64,000 nucleotides of DNA from Hyphomicrobiales bacterium (GCA_003169835.1 PNAI01000018.1:112690-176689), one strand, 5' to 3'; counted from the stretch's first letter, positions 9,213-19,272 are shown. Notes: a model not told the origin generated them from the sequence alone. Translations and numbers: made by a program.

Positions 9213-10360
9213 GGCTTCAGCGCCGGAAGCGGCATATCGCTCTCCATCCCGATGCTTGCCCGGCTTTGCCGCGCTCCTTCCCGGTCGCGCGACCACGCCA
9301 GCGCCTGATCGACCGCGGCGAGCACCTGGTTCGCGGAAAGCTCATCCAGACACTGGCTTCGGCTGTCGAGGTGGCGATCGCAGCCCTCCTTTTGGCACGG
9401 CGTACATGGCAATGAATTCTGCACCAGCCAGACATTGCCGCGGCGCTGGATCGAGCCGGCCGCAGCCCAGGGCCGCTCAAGCCCGCCCACCGGCCATGGC
9501 CCCCACAACCGCGGGTCAGTCGGCCCGAATAACGCGACCGTTGGGCAGCCGGCACCCGCAGCCAGGTGGGTCACAGACGTATCCGGTCCGACATAAATCG
9601 CGGCCCCGGCGAGCAGTTCGGCGAGCTGCGGCCAATCGAGCCGGCCATCCAGTCGCATGACCGTCGGATTTCCTGCCCCCCATAGCGCATCGAGGTAGGA
9701 ACGTTCGCCAGCATCGGTACCACCGGTCGCAACAAGCGCAAGACCGCGGTCCGCAAGCGCACGCGCAAGCGCGCGCCAGCCTGCTTGGGTCCATTGCTTG
9801 TAGCGATACATCGGGCTGGCGTGCAGTACGGCATAGGCGCCATTCGGGGCCACCATACTAACAGACGAGCCTTGCGGACACACGATATCCTGTTGTCGCG
9901 CCAGCCCGAGCGCATCGGCAAGCCGAAGCAAGTCTTCGACTCGATGGCAATCCGGCTCTGCCGCCACAGCACGATGATAGACGTGCCGTTTCCACCACAC
10001 ACCATGCCCTGCGTGCGGCACCAAACCGACGCGCCGGCGACCCGCGACCAGCGCAATAAACGTGGGGCGATCGCCGGCCTGCGTTGAGATGACAAGATCG
10101 TATCGCCGCCACAGACCGGCGATCGTCGTCAGCGTCTCTTTCGCAAAAGGCCGCTCCGAAATCGTCAGCACGTGATCGACATCGGGGTTGCCTTTAAGAA
10201 TGCCATCACTACCGCGAAACACGAGCATATCCAAAATCGCATTCGGAATGCCCTTGCGCAGTGTCCGTATCAACGGCGTCGTCAGCAGAACATCGCCGAG
10301 GCGGCGCAATGTCACGACCAGAATTCGCGGCCGCTCAGGCAGATTGGATTTAACGCTCAT
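9209..10360 (-). CDS. Glycosyltransferase family 9 (heptosyltransferase-like)
   Basis: 383 residues from ATG 10360, chosen because AAGGA lies a few bases upstream; another in-frame start at 10408 is less favoured. The start RILVVTLRRLGDVLLTTPL is the GT9 signature. The donor-site region reads VGPDTSVTHLAAGAGCPTVA, and a cysteine cluster (CTPCQKEGCDRH) occurs near the C terminus as in WaaF/WaaC relatives. Either a third core heptosyltransferase or another GT9 sugar transferase. It is translationally coupled (ATGA overlap) to the WbpM-like gene downstream and diverges from the DUF6165 gene. Confidence 0.82.
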   Translation of the reverse strand: MSVKSNLPERPRILVVTLRRLGDVLLTTPLIRTLRKGIPNAILDMLVFRGSDGILKGNPDVDHVLTISERPFAKETLTTIAGLWRRYDLVISTQAGDRPTFIALVAGRRRVGLVPHAGHGVWWKRHVYHRAVAAEPDCHRVEDLLRLADALGLARQQDIVCPQGSSVSMVAPNGAYAVLHASPMYRYKQWTQAGWRALARALADRGLALVATGGTDAGERSYLDALWGAGNPTVMRLDGRLDWPQLAELLAGAAIYVGPDTSVTHLAAGAGCPTVALFGPTDPRLWGPWPVGGLERPWAAAGSIQRRGNVWLVQNSLPCTPCQKEGCDRHLDSRSQCLDELSANQVLAAVDQALAWSRDREGARQSRASIGMESDMPLPALKP

Positions 10361-10500
10361 GCTATCCTTGATGCCGTCGTACGCAGCACGCGCTCCGATC
10401 CCGACCAAACGCTCACCCGCGTTGCAATACGCGTCCCGAACCCGCTATTTGATCCGCCATCATACACCGAATGGGCCATTTGTAAGCGAAGTACCGATCA

Positions 10501-10911
10501 ATGCCAAATTCGTAAGAATCCTTAACGCAATTCTCCGCACCCATCGCCATCGGCGAATTAATCGACAAAATCACCATTCTCGAAATCAAGGCGGAGCGCA
10601 TTTTCGACCACGGCAAATTACGCAACGTCTCAAATGAACTCAAGATATTGCGAGACCTCAAGAGCACTGCAAAGCTGGACACACCGGATATGGAATTGTA
10701 TTCGCGGGAGCTGAAAGTGCTCAACGCGGCGCTTTGGGACATCGAAGATGAAATCCGCGAGCTGGAAGCGCGGCAGGAATTTGGCCCGCGCTTTGTCGAA
10801 CTCACCCGCAGCGTTTATCAGACGAATGATCACCGCGCGTGCGTGAAGCACCGCATCAACACCGCATTCGGGTCCGAGATCGTCGAGAAAAAATCCTACA
10901 AGGGCTCCTGA
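10501..10911 (+). pseudogene. DUF6165 family protein with a stop at codon 5 or an unrecognised start
   Basis: From about 10534 to 10911 the frame encodes a nearly complete DUF6165 protein: IAIGELIDKITILEIKAER at the N terminus, VLNAALWDIEDEIRELE in the middle and EKKSYKGS at the C terminus. No ATG, GTG or TTG lies between the in-frame TAA at 10513-10515 and the conserved start of the domain. The only in-frame ATG (10501) is four codons before that TAA. Either one substitution created the stop, or a non-canonical start is used. A TTG at 10648 would delete about 45 conserved residues. Function unknown; members occur in LPS/glycosyltransferase loci, as here. Confidence 0.72.
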
Positions 10912-10913
10912 CC

Positions 10914-12194
10914 TCACCGCGGCTTCGCCGGCTGATCCGCAAGCGCACTTTGCGACGCGTTGCGCAGAGCGATCCCGCCGGCGACACCCACACCGATGAC
11001 GTAGCCCCAGCCATGCGTGAAGTCGAACAGGTGCGAGTTGAACAATGAGCCGACGATATTCTGAACAACCACAACCAGCCCGATCCACGCGGCGAATCCC
11101 TGTCCGCGGAACAACAGAAAATGCGCGATCCACATGGCGAAGAGCACGGCAGCACCCACCAGCCCAAGCTGAATCGCAACCGCCAGCGTTTGATTGTGCG
11201 GGTTGGCGGCGACGAGAGCGGTGACGCCCGTCTCCCCGGTCGCAACGCGGCGGAACTGCTCTCGGATGGTTCCGGTGCCGTGTCCGATGACCGGTGCTTC
11301 GGCGATAAATCCAAGCGACTTTTTCCAGAACTCAAGCCGCTCCCCAATCGAGGTTCGTACGTTCTCGCCACGATAGATTTGAATTTCCTGGAAGATCGTG
11401 CCGACGCGAAGCCGCAAGAAATCCGCGAACGGCCAAGCCGCCGCAGTCAATAAAATAAGCGCGGCCAGCAAACCGGCTGTCCCTCTCCAATCAAATCGCT
11501 TCAAACCGAACAGCAGGAGCAGAATCGGCAGGAAAAAAAGCGCTGTGCGGCTGACGGCGATGAAGAATATATTCGCAAGAAAGACGAACGCCAGAAGTGT
11601 TAACGCAAACGCAATAACAGCATGCGTATTTCGCCAAGCACTGAGCGCAAGATCAATCAAAATCGCAATACAGATCGTGAAGACCGCACTTTGCGAGATA
11701 TAGTCTTTAACAGGCACTCCGCGCGTCACTTTTTTGGTCCACGGAATGTCCGGATACCACAGCTGCGCCCAGGAAAGAACGAGGAGCGCGCAGCATGACG
11801 CCAAAAATCCCTTCATCACCCATGCTCCACGCTCGGAGCGGCGGAAATGGATGAGCATCAATGGAATGACCAGCAGCTTGTTGAACGAGTCGAGCCCGCC
11901 CATTCGCTCCTTAAACGACACATCGGCCCACAACATGCCGGCCACACCAAGCGCCCACAACAGCACCGGCATTCCTCCCGCGAAAGTCGATAGCTCGCGG
12001 CGCAAGACCACTACATCGAGGGTTGGGATCACCGCCAAAATCCAGAGACCCGCGAGAATACCGGTCGCCGACGTCGACCACGGCAATGACGCCGCAAGTG
12101 CAACAGCAAGCCAATCGCATATCAGCACGAGGCGCTCGCGGTTGAACACCTTGGCTGCGACGGTCGCATACATCGAGGTGGACATTTCCGTCAT
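10914..12194 (-). CDS. O-antigen ligase / Wzy-type polymerase family membrane protein
   Basis: 426 residues with some ten to twelve hydrophobic segments and a large central periplasmic loop (about residues 270-330). Inside that loop are GERLEFWKKSLGF, APVIGHGTG and ANPHNQTLAVAIQLG, the Wzy_C/WaaL region with the conserved histidine. It would join undecaprenyl-linked O-antigen to lipid A-core in the periplasm, or polymerise O-units; the two activities cannot be told apart from sequence. Its start overlaps the stop of the glycosyltransferase upstream (12191-12194), and its 3' end is 2 bp from the convergent DUF6165 gene. Confidence 0.83.
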   Translation of the reverse strand: MTEMSTSMYATVAAKVFNRERLVLICDWLAVALAASLPWSTSATGILAGLWILAVIPTLDVVVLRRELSTFAGGMPVLLWALGVAGMLWADVSFKERMGGLDSFNKLLVIPLMLIHFRRSERGAWVMKGFLASCCALLVLSWAQLWYPDIPWTKKVTRGVPVKDYISQSAVFTICIAILIDLALSAWRNTHAVIAFALTLLAFVFLANIFFIAVSRTALFFLPILLLLFGLKRFDWRGTAGLLAALILLTAAAWPFADFLRLRVGTIFQEIQIYRGENVRTSIGERLEFWKKSLGFIAEAPVIGHGTGTIREQFRRVATGETGVTALVAANPHNQTLAVAIQLGLVGAAVLFAMWIAHFLLFRGQGFAAWIGLVVVVQNIVGSLFNSHLFDFTHGWGYVIGVGVAGGIALRNASQSALADQPAKPR

Positions 12195-13084
12195 TCCCGT
12201 GGACGGCTAACGGCAAGTGGCTCGCAGCTCGAAGAACCTTGCGCATCCGCGGTGTTGCGTGCCGGGTCTACGGCAAGCGCTGACATCCCCCATTCGGCCC
12301 GTACGCGCTCACTTGCGATGACTTCATCAAGCTTGCGCTGGTTGTCCCCAAGCCGGGAGCGATCGGCCTCGGTATGCCAAAGGTGCACGACCCCGGTCGC
12401 GAATGCGCCATCCTTGCGGCGTATATCGGTGCGAAGCAGCCGCACGAGCAGATCGGAATCCTCTCGGCCCCAACCGCTGAAGTTTGCGTCGAACCCGTCG
12501 ACCCGATCGAGGTCGGCGCGCCACACCGCAAGATTGCACGAGCGCGCATCCCGCCATGCCTGCGGCCGCAGCCTGCGCAGCGGACCGAGCGGCAAGCGCA
12601 GCACAGGGCCCAATCGATTAACGCCGGCACGCGTGCGCTGCACGATCCACTCAAGCGTCCTCCAGGTTTCCACCGCAATATCCTCGCGCAATACCATCGC
12701 CGTGAGTTCAGCCGACAGCAACGCGCGATTGCCAGTGACAAACCATCCGCGCTCAGCGAGGTGGCGATGGGTCGCGATAAAATCGGGCCGCACCAGACAA
12801 TCACCATCCAGGAATACACAATACGTCCCGCGGCTCGCCAGGATCGCGCGGTTGCGAATCTCCCCCGCGCGGAAGTCCCGATGCTCATGCCAAACGTGGC
12901 TGAGCGGTACTGCCAGCCGCTTCCGCCAAGCTTCCAGCACGTCCTTGGTCGCGCTCCCCGAGCCGTCGTCGGCGACCACGACTTCGAACTGACGATCGCT
13001 CTGGCGCGAGAGCGAGCGAAGCACTGCCGCCAACGCGTCCTCGCGGTCATAGGTCGTGAGGATGACGGAGATCAGCTCAGCCAC
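12191..13084 (-). CDS. Glycosyltransferase family 2 with C-terminal galactosyltransferase-like region
   Basis: 297 residues. The GT-A fold is shown by LISVILTTYDREDALAAVL at the start, VVADDGSGSATKDVL near residue 36 and FLDGDCLVRPDF (the DxD metal site) near 91. FSGWGREDSDLLVRLL near residue 203 matches the Glyco_transf_7C-type acceptor half found in bifunctional and chondroitin-like transferases. It is cytoplasmic and followed by the O-antigen ligase with a 4-bp overlap, so a role in O-unit or outer-core assembly is likely. Donor sugar unknown. Confidence 0.83.
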   Translation of the reverse strand: MAELISVILTTYDREDALAAVLRSLSRQSDRQFEVVVADDGSGSATKDVLEAWRKRLAVPLSHVWHEHRDFRAGEIRNRAILASRGTYCVFLDGDCLVRPDFIATHRHLAERGWFVTGNRALLSAELTAMVLREDIAVETWRTLEWIVQRTRAGVNRLGPVLRLPLGPLRRLRPQAWRDARSCNLAVWRADLDRVDGFDANFSGWGREDSDLLVRLLRTDIRRKDGAFATGVVHLWHTEADRSRLGDNQRKLDEVIASERVRAEWGMSALAVDPARNTADAQGSSSCEPLAVSRPRE

Positions 13085-13238
13085 GGCTCAAAGCCTTTCG
13101 CCTCACGCTTGAACCATGTTTCACGCCTCCATGCCAGACCCTGCGGTATGCCGGTTAAAGCCTTGCAAGGCTTGCCCCGTGCATTGGCCAACGCGCGCAA
13201 ATATGGCTACAAACGAACACCCGTCACGCAAGCCCGCG

Positions 13239-14030
13239 ATGCAAAAGATAACCGCCTATATCCTGACCTATAACGAAGCCGCCAAGATCGAAGCGGCAAT
13301 CTCGAGCGTGCTGTGGGCGGACGATATCTTGGTAGTCGATTCGAACAGCACCGACCGCACAGCCGAAATGGCGCAAGCGCTCGGGGCACGCGTGGTGCAA
13401 ATTCCTTTCGAAGGCTTCGGCCCGCTGCGCAATCGCGCCATTGAAGCATGCCGCCATGATTGGATCTTCAGCCTCGATGCGGACGAGCGCTGCACGCCGG
13501 CGGCAAGGGACGAAATCCTCAAGTTGCTCGACGCAAGTCCTTCCCACGACGCCTATCTCGTTCCGCGCCGGTCCTATTTCATGGGACGCTGGATCACCGG
13601 CTCCGGCTGGTATCCCAACTATCGCCAACCGCAGCTCTTTCGCAAAGGCGCGATGCGCTACAAGCCCGACCAGGTCCACGAAGGTTACGAGCTCCTAACC
13701 GGCAAACCGCTCGGCAAGCTTGAAAATGAAATCTGGCAGTTTCCGTTCCGCAATCTCGAACAGATCATCGACAAGGCGAACCGCTATTCATCGCTCGGCG
13801 CTAGCAAGCTCGCAAACAAACGCGTCTCGATGTGGAGCGCGCTCGGACACGGCGCGTGGGCATTCCTGAAGCATTACATCGTCAAGCGCGGATTCAAGGA
13901 CGGCTGGGCGGGATTCATGATCGCGTTCGGCAACTTCGAGGGCACGTTCTATCGCTATGCCAAGCGCTACGAACAATCTCAGTCTTGGGGACCGCCGCCG
14001 AGCGAGAAATTGTCACGCCCAAAGTCCTGA
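13239..14030 (+). CDS. Glycosyltransferase family 2, WaaE/LgtF-like LPS core transferase
   Basis: 263 residues from ATG 13239, which places KITAYILTYNEAAKIEAAI at the very N terminus as in WaaE/KdtX proteins. In-frame ATGs at 13203 and 13116 would add unconserved residues, and none of the three has a strong ribosome site. Motifs are VVDSNSTDRT, PLRNRAIEACRHDWIFSLDA with its DADE metal site, and KPDQVHEGYEL. Relatives add glucose or a similar sugar to the inner core. It diverges from the GT2 gene at 13084 and converges with the FkbM methyltransferase, ending 4 bp before that gene's stop. Confidence 0.84.
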   Translation: MQKITAYILTYNEAAKIEAAISSVLWADDILVVDSNSTDRTAEMAQALGARVVQIPFEGFGPLRNRAIEACRHDWIFSLDADERCTPAARDEILKLLDASPSHDAYLVPRRSYFMGRWITGSGWYPNYRQPQLFRKGAMRYKPDQVHEGYELLTGKPLGKLENEIWQFPFRNLEQIIDKANRYSSLGASKLANKRVSMWSALGHGAWAFLKHYIVKRGFKDGWAGFMIAFGNFEGTFYRYAKRYEQSQSWGPPPSEKLSRPKS

Positions 14031-14034
14031 ACCT

Positions 14035-14748
14035 TCACCGACCATTGAACAGCCCACGAACTTTGCGCGAAAAATTTCGCGCCAAACGGACCGGCAATGC
14101 GAGATAGTATTTTCGCAGGATTTCCCAGCGATCGCTCCAACTGACTTCATACGGTTCGGCGTCGGGAATGTACCAGCCATTGTTGCCCACGCGCCGAATG
14201 ATACGATAGCCGCTGCTCTGCAAATACCAATGTTTTGCCAGGCCGCTGACATGATCCTCGATCATGATCAAACGCGGCCGCCAGCGTGAAAAATCAAAGC
14301 CCTGCAAAACCTCTAGCTCGTGGCCTTCCACATCGATCGAGAGCAGATCGATTGGTGACGGCGCATCGGCTTCCGCCAACATACTGTCAAGCGTGCGCAC
14401 CGGAACATCGATGACCGATTCCGGCTTCGCACCTGGCGCCATGCGGTCGCGTTGCAGCGATGACAAGGGACCCGCGACATGCAGCGACAGCGTGCGGCCC
14501 GCGTTCTCCGGCGACGAGCACGCCGTCGCAAAGACCATAGCTTTGCGCGCTTTGACGAGGGCAACCGCAAGATCGGGCTGCGGCTCGATCAGCACCCCGG
14601 TCCAGCCAAGTTGTTCCAGATGCCAAGTCTGCGAACGCACAACGGGTTCGTTGGCGCCGACCTCGACAAAAAATCCGCTTTTGGCGTCATCGAAGAACGC
14701 GCGCACCAGGCGCTGCTCTTCGTCGTGCCCAATCATGGCTGAGCGCAC
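14035..14748 (-). CDS. FkbM family SAM-dependent methyltransferase
   Basis: 237 residues. FFVEVGANEPVVRSQTWHLE near residue 26 is the SAM-binding motif of FkbM proteins. LIEPQPDL and LLSIDVEGHELEVLQGFDF follow in the usual order. The GTG at 14748 is favoured over an ATG 12 bp downstream because AAGGA sits 8 bases before it. FkbM enzymes are O-methyltransferases, and in LPS loci they often methylate a glycan, commonly the terminal sugar. It lies downstream of hldE on the same strand (20 bp), so it is probably the last gene of the hldD-hldE-fkbM operon. Confidence 0.85.
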   Translation of the reverse strand: MRSAMIGHDEEQRLVRAFFDDAKSGFFVEVGANEPVVRSQTWHLEQLGWTGVLIEPQPDLAVALVKARKAMVFATACSSPENAGRTLSLHVAGPLSSLQRDRMAPGAKPESVIDVPVRTLDSMLAEADAPSPIDLLSIDVEGHELEVLQGFDFSRWRPRLIMIEDHVSGLAKHWYLQSSGYRIIRRVGNNGWYIPDAEPYEVSWSDRWEILRKYYLALPVRLARNFSRKVRGLFNGR

Positions 14749-14768
14749 GTTTCTCGTCCTTCGCGCGC

Positions 14769-16241
14769 TTAGCGGGTTTTGCGCGACCGGCGCACGATGC
14801 CCGTAGTGCTAAAGCCCGGTACCAGATCGACCAGAACGACCTCACCACCGTTGCCCTCGACCAATTCGCGGCCGACCACCTGCTTGCTCTTGTAGTCGCT
14901 GCCCTTGATCAAGACATTAGGACGCACGCGGCGAATCAAGTCGAACGGCGTATTCTGCTCAAACACGACCACGAGATCGACGGCTTCCAGCGCGGCCAGC
15001 ACCTCGGCGCGCGCGTGCTCGGTTTGCACCGGCCGACCTTCGCCTTTAAGCCGCCGCACGGAAGCATCGCTGTTGATCCCGACCACCAGCCGGTCGCAAG
15101 CCGCGCGCGCTTCTGCCAGGACCTTGATGTGTCCAGGATGCAGCAGATCGAACACGCCGTTGGTAAAACCGATCCGCAGGTCTTGCGCGCGCCAATACGA
15201 CAGCGGCTCTTCCAACTCGCGCCAGTCGAAAACGATCTTTTCCTCCGCCGCCAGCGCCGCCGACGGCAGAATGCGCGCGCGCAGTTCCGCGGCCGAGACG
15301 GTAGCAGTGCCGCGCTTGCCGATGACCACGGATGCCGCAGCGTTGGCCGTGCGCATTGCAGATTCGTAATCGGCCCCAAGAGCCAACATCAGCGCCAGCA
15401 CCGCAACGACCGTGTCGCCCGCGCCCGAAACGTCACGCACCTTCACGGAATAGGCAGGCACGTGAACGAACGCTTTGGAGCGCGTATGCAGCAGCATGCC
15501 CTCCTCGCTCATCGTCACCAGCACCGCCTTGCTACTGACGGCCCGCGCGAGCTCGGCCGCAGCCGAGGCAAGTTCGGTGAGCGTCGTTGCCGTACGCCGC
15601 GTTGTGTCGACCAATTCCTTGCGGTTCGGGGTGATGATGCTCGCGCCGCGATAGATCGAGAAATCCGTGCCTTTGGGATCGACCACGACAGGCTTCTTGA
15701 GCTGTTTCGCTTTCTTGATCACGGCGCGGATGACGCGCGGCGTAAGCAGACCCTTAGCGTAGTCGGACAACACCACCGCATCGGCACGCGGCATCGCCGC
15801 AAGCGCGCGTTTGATCAGCGCCGCTTCGATCTTTCCGTCGATCGGCGTCGTCCGCTCCCAATCGGCGCGCAGCAGATGCGTCGAGTGATGCTCCGAGACG
15901 AAACGCAGTTTGCGCGTCGTCGGCCTGGACTTGTCGACGATGAGCTGCGGTTTGATTTTGCGCCGGAATTCGGCAAAGGCGGATTTCACCGTTTTGCCGG
16001 CGAGATCATTGCCGATGACGCCGAGAAAGATGCACCGCGCGCCCAGCGCTGCAATGTTGCGTGCGACGTTACCGGCGCCTCCAATCACCACATCCTCGCG
16101 CTTGACCGCGATGACCGGTGCCGGCGCCTCCGGCGAGATGCGCGAAACATCGCCATAGACAAAGTCATCGAGCATCAGATCGCCGATGCACAGCACCGTC
16201 AGTCCGCCAAATTTCGAGAGCTGTTTCTCAAAATTGAACAT
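14769..16241 (-). CDS. hldE: Bifunctional heptose-7-phosphate kinase / heptose-1-phosphate adenylyltransferase
   Basis: 490 residues. The N-terminal ribokinase-like half (about 1-325) carries [14 protein letters not shown] and the kinase signature [17 protein letters not shown]. The C-terminal nucleotidyltransferase half carries [18 protein letters not shown] (HxGH motif) and [14 protein letters not shown]. The kinase makes heptose-1,7-bisphosphate and the adenylyltransferase makes ADP-D-glycero-D-manno-heptose, the precursor for WaaC and WaaF. Both catalytic halves look intact and the length is normal. It starts 13 bp after the end of hldD, forming an operon. Confidence 0.95.
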   Translation of the reverse strand: MFNFEKQLSKFGGLTVLCIGDLMLDDFVYGDVSRISPEAPAPVIAVKREDVVIGGAGNVARNIAALGARCIFLGVIGNDLAGKTVKSAFAEFRRKIKPQLIVDKSRPTTRKLRFVSEHHSTHLLRADWERTTPIDGKIEAALIKRALAAMPRADAVVLSDYAKGLLTPRVIRAVIKKAKQLKKPVVVDPKGTDFSIYRGASIITPNRKELVDTTRRTATTLTELASAAAELARAVSSKAVLVTMSEEGMLLHTRSKAFVHVPAYSVKVRDVSGAGDTVVAVLALMLALGADYESAMRTANAAASVVIGKRGTATVSAAELRARILPSAALAAEEKIVFDWRELEEPLSYWRAQDLRIGFTNGVFDLLHPGHIKVLAEARAACDRLVVGINSDASVRRLKGEGRPVQTEHARAEVLAALEAVDLVVVFEQNTPFDLIRRVRPNVLIKGSDYKSKQVVGRELVEGNGGEVVLVDLVPGFSTTGIVRRSRKTR

Positions 16242-16254
16242 CGCGCATCCCGGC

Positions 16255-17235
16255 CTATCGATAACGGTCAGTGCGATCGAGATACTGCGTCACATAGCGC
16301 CCGATCGCATCTTCCAACGATGTGAAGTCGCTGTTGTAGCCGGCGTGGCGCAAATTATCGACCTCGGCCTGGGTGAAATACTGATATTGCGCGCGGATGC
16401 TCTCCGGCATGTCGATATATTCGATGTTCGGTTTCATTCCGAGCGCTTGGAACATGGCAGTGATCATATCGCGAAAGCTTCTCGCCTTGCCGGTACCCGC
16501 ATTGAAGATGCCATTGACGGTCGGCGTATCGAGCAGCCAGCGCACCACAGCGATCGCATCGTCAACATAAATGAAATCCCGCCGCTGATCGCCGTCGGCA
16601 ATTCCCTGCTTGTGCGACTTGAACAGCTTCACCGTTTGCCCGGCCCTGGCACCTTCGAACACTCGGGCGAGCACGCTCGCCATCGCGCCCTTGTGGTACT
16701 CATTGGGTCCGAACACATTGAAAAACTTTAAGCCGGCCCATTGCGGCGGAAGCTTTTCTTTTTTGGTGAAGCGATCGACCACGGCCAGATCGAACTGCTG
16801 CTTGCTCCAGCCGTAGAGATTCATCGGCTTGAGCTTCTCAAGCGCCGTCGGCGACCAATCATCACGAAATCCCGCTGAGCCGTCGCCATAGGTCGCCGCC
16901 GACGAGGAATAGATGAAACGCGTGCCGGTTTTTGCGCACCAGTCGAGCAGCCGCAGCGGCAGCCGGAAATTATTGGCAAGCACAAGATCGGCATCGCTCG
17001 CGGTGGTGTCGGAGATGGCGCCGAAATGCACCACGGCTTCGAGCTTGCGCCCTTCGAGCCAATCGAACAACTCGTCCGGCGGCACCACGTCGGCAAACCG
17101 CCGTTTGCTCAGGTTATGCCATTTGCCGTCCGTGCCGACGATGTCGTTCACGACGATATCGGTGCGCCCGGCCTCGTTGAGGCTTGCGATGAAATTCGAT
17201 CCGATAAAACCGGCTCCGCCGGTAACCAGCAACAT
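16255..17235 (-). CDS. hldD: ADP-L-glycero-D-manno-heptose 6-epimerase
   Basis: 326 residues from ATG 17235, where the protein begins [16 protein letters not shown] as in other HldD enzymes; in-frame ATGs at 17265 and 17274 add a glycine-rich leader. [14 protein letters not shown] and the Y-x3-K pair in [11 protein letters not shown] are the SDR active site, and [16 protein letters not shown] is an HldD signature. It converts ADP-D,D-heptose to ADP-L,D-heptose, the substrate of WaaC and WaaF. First gene of the hldD-hldE-fkbM unit and divergent from waaF, so the 165 bp between them should hold both promoters. Confidence 0.94.
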   Translation of the reverse strand: MLLVTGGAGFIGSNFIASLNEAGRTDIVVNDIVGTDGKWHNLSKRRFADVVPPDELFDWLEGRKLEAVVHFGAISDTTASDADLVLANNFRLPLRLLDWCAKTGTRFIYSSSAATYGDGSAGFRDDWSPTALEKLKPMNLYGWSKQQFDLAVVDRFTKKEKLPPQWAGLKFFNVFGPNEYHKGAMASVLARVFEGARAGQTVKLFKSHKQGIADGDQRRDFIYVDDAIAVVRWLLDTPTVNGIFNAGTGKARSFRDMITAMFQALGMKPNIEYIDMPESIRAQYQYFTQAEVDNLRHAGYNSDFTSLEDAIGRYVTQYLDRTDRYR

Positions 17236-17400
17236 CCGCGACCCGCCACCATTCTCGGTCCTCATTTGCCCCACTATGACTGGACGCGCAACTTGCGAGC
17301 CTTGATGGGGTAAACGCGCAATTCACGGCTTTTAGGCCAAAACCGGCCTGGACAGCCCGGTTACGGCGGGTTACCGCCTCAATTGCACAGGCAATGAGAA

Positions 17401-18531
17401 ATGAATCCTAACACCCACCTCGCCACCGATCCCAATCGCATGCCCTCTTCGGTTGACCGCCGGCCTATTTTGCTGGTGCCCTACATGTGGATCGGCGACT
17501 TCGTGCGCTGCCATTCGGTCGTAAAGCTGCTCAAGCAACTCCAGCCAGAGCGGCCCATCGATGTGCTCACCAACACGCTCTGCGCACCCCTGCTCGACTA
17601 CATGCCTGGCGTGCACACCGGCATCGTGTGCGACCTCCCGCGCCGGCAACTGGCCTTTTCCGAGCACTTCGCGCTGGCGCACCGGTTGCGCGCGGCCAAC
17701 TACGGCCACGCGCTGATCATGCCGCGCACCTGGAAGGCGGCGCTCGCGCCGTACCTGGCCGGAATTCCGCAACGCACTGGCTTCGTCGGCGAGGCGAGAT
17801 TCGGATTACTCAACGATCTTCGTTTCGGCGAACGCAAACTGCCCCGCATGATCGACCGTTGCGGCGCACTGGCCCTGCCCAAAGGCGCAGACCTTCCCGC
17901 CGACTGGCCGTTGCCCGAACTCAAGGTACCGATATTGGCGGCCCAAGCCTGGCGCACGCAGCGCGGCCTTGACGACGACGGCCGGCCAGTGATCGCATTC
18001 GCGCCGGGTGCGGTCGGCCCCAGCAAGCGCTGGCCGATTGAGTCCTACGCCGAAGTCGCTCGCAGGCTGACCGCGCAAGGTTTCAACGTCTGGGTGCTTG
18101 GAAGCCCCAACGAGGCTCCGCTGGCGGCCGAGATCGTACGGATCGCCGGCCCCCGCGCGCGCGACCTCACCTCGCCCGATCTGCGCAATGCCATTCTCGC
18201 GCTCCGGCTCTCTCAAGCAGCCATATCGAATGACTCCGGACTCCTGCATGTGGCCGCAGCCATCGGCACGCCCTCGATCGGAATTTTCGGACCCACCAGC
18301 CCCTGGCACTGGGCACCGCTCAATCCGCTTGCCGCCACCATCGAGACCCGCACGCAATTGGACTGCCGGCCCTGTCACAAGCCGGCCTGCCGGCTTAAAC
18401 ACCATCTGTGCATGCGCGACATTCCACCCCAACAGGTGCTGGACGCGGTGCAGAGCGCCATCGCACATTTGCGTCTTCAGGGCGGCGACGACGGCTTGCG
18501 CGTACCCAATACCCCCGGTACCACCTCGTAG
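17401..18531 (+). CDS. waaF: ADP-heptose--LPS heptosyltransferase II
   Basis: 376 residues, GT9 family. The N terminus PILLVPYMWIGDFVRCHSVV, then FAPGAVGPSKRWPIESYAEV and ISNDSGLLHVAAAIGTPSIG, match WaaF, with a C-terminal cysteine cluster (CRPCHKPACRLKHHLCM). It adds the second L,D-heptose to the inner core on the cytoplasmic face. ATG 17401 follows a leader of some 165 bp from hldD. gmhA begins 15 bp after its stop, so waaF-gmhA form one transcript. The WaaF rather than WaaC assignment rests on the cysteine region and on waaC being separately present at 19749. Confidence 0.88.
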   Translation: MNPNTHLATDPNRMPSSVDRRPILLVPYMWIGDFVRCHSVVKLLKQLQPERPIDVLTNTLCAPLLDYMPGVHTGIVCDLPRRQLAFSEHFALAHRLRAANYGHALIMPRTWKAALAPYLAGIPQRTGFVGEARFGLLNDLRFGERKLPRMIDRCGALALPKGADLPADWPLPELKVPILAAQAWRTQRGLDDDGRPVIAFAPGAVGPSKRWPIESYAEVARRLTAQGFNVWVLGSPNEAPLAAEIVRIAGPRARDLTSPDLRNAILALRLSQAAISNDSGLLHVAAAIGTPSIGIFGPTSPWHWAPLNPLAATIETRTQLDCRPCHKPACRLKHHLCMRDIPPQQVLDAVQSAIAHLRLQGGDDGLRVPNTPGTTS

Positions 18532-18546
18532 AGTTGGGAGCCTGCC

Positions 18547-19149
18547 ATGGCCGATCCGCGTGAACAGTCCGTTCTCGACTACTTTCGCCGCTCGCGCGAA
18601 ACGCTTGAGCGCGCCGCGGGCGAACCCGAGTTCATGGCCGCAATCCTTGCCATCGCCGATCAGATTACGCGCGTGCTGCGCGAAGGCGGCAAGGTGATGC
18701 TCGCCGGCAACGGCGGCAGCGCTGCCGACGCCCAACACATCGCCGCCGAGTTGGTTGGCCGCTTCGTCATCGATCGCGCGCCGCTCGCAGCCATTGCTCT
18801 CACCACCGACACTTCCGCGCTCACCGCGATTGGCAATGACTACAGCTTCGATCAGATCTTCGAGCGCCAGCTGCGCGGGCTTGGCCGCAGGGGCGATGTC
18901 TTTGTCGCCATCTCCACATCGGGGCGTTCGCGCAACATCCTGGCCGCGCTCAAGGCGGCGCGCGAACTCGGTATCGCAACAATCGGCTTTACCGGTGCGA
19001 AGGGAGCGCAAATGCGCCCGCTATGCGATCTTGCGTTGGTCGCGCCCTCGGACGAGACCGCGTTGATTCAGCAGATTCACATCACCGCCGCGCACGCGAT
19101 CTGCGGCCTGGTCGAGCGCGATCTGTATGGCGCGCCGCGCTCGATTTGA
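18547..19149 (+). CDS. gmhA: D-sedoheptulose-7-phosphate isomerase (phosphoheptose isomerase)
   Basis: 200 residues, a single SIS domain. MLAGNGGSAADAQHIAAEL is the GmhA active-site segment, followed by LTTDTSALTAIGNDYSFDQ and ISTSGRSRNILAAL. It converts sedoheptulose-7-phosphate to D-glycero-D-manno-heptose-7-phosphate, the HldE substrate. GGGAG lies upstream of the ATG at 18547. With hldE and hldD this gives every ADP-heptose step except the GmhB phosphatase, for which no gene is seen here. Confidence 0.94.
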   Translation: MADPREQSVLDYFRRSRETLERAAGEPEFMAAILAIADQITRVLREGGKVMLAGNGGSAADAQHIAAELVGRFVIDRAPLAAIALTTDTSALTAIGNDYSFDQIFERQLRGLGRRGDVFVAISTSGRSRNILAALKAARELGIATIGFTGAKGAQMRPLCDLALVAPSDETALIQQIHITAAHAICGLVERDLYGAPRSI

Positions 19150-19272
19150 GCCTCCTCACGGCTTTGTGTTTGAAGCTTCCCGGAAACCTAAAATTGGCGC
19201 GACCCGCAAAGTCGGCGATAAAGCACGGTTGCTGAATGTTTTGCGATTTTTCGGTCGAATCTATTGCTCAGC

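Noticed and set aside
10188..10637. Plus-strand frames overlapping the GT9 start and the DUF6165 N terminus
   Set aside because: Basic, motif-free products; the stretch from 10534 on is explained by DUF6165 in another frame.
15015..16325. A long open frame on the plus strand opposite hldE
   Set aside because: Arg/His-rich, no family motif, lies entirely antisense to an intact hldE; high-GC DNA gives such frames by codon bias.
17806..19011. A 401-codon open frame antisense to waaF and gmhA
   Set aside because: Spans two well-supported genes on the other strand and shows no domain.
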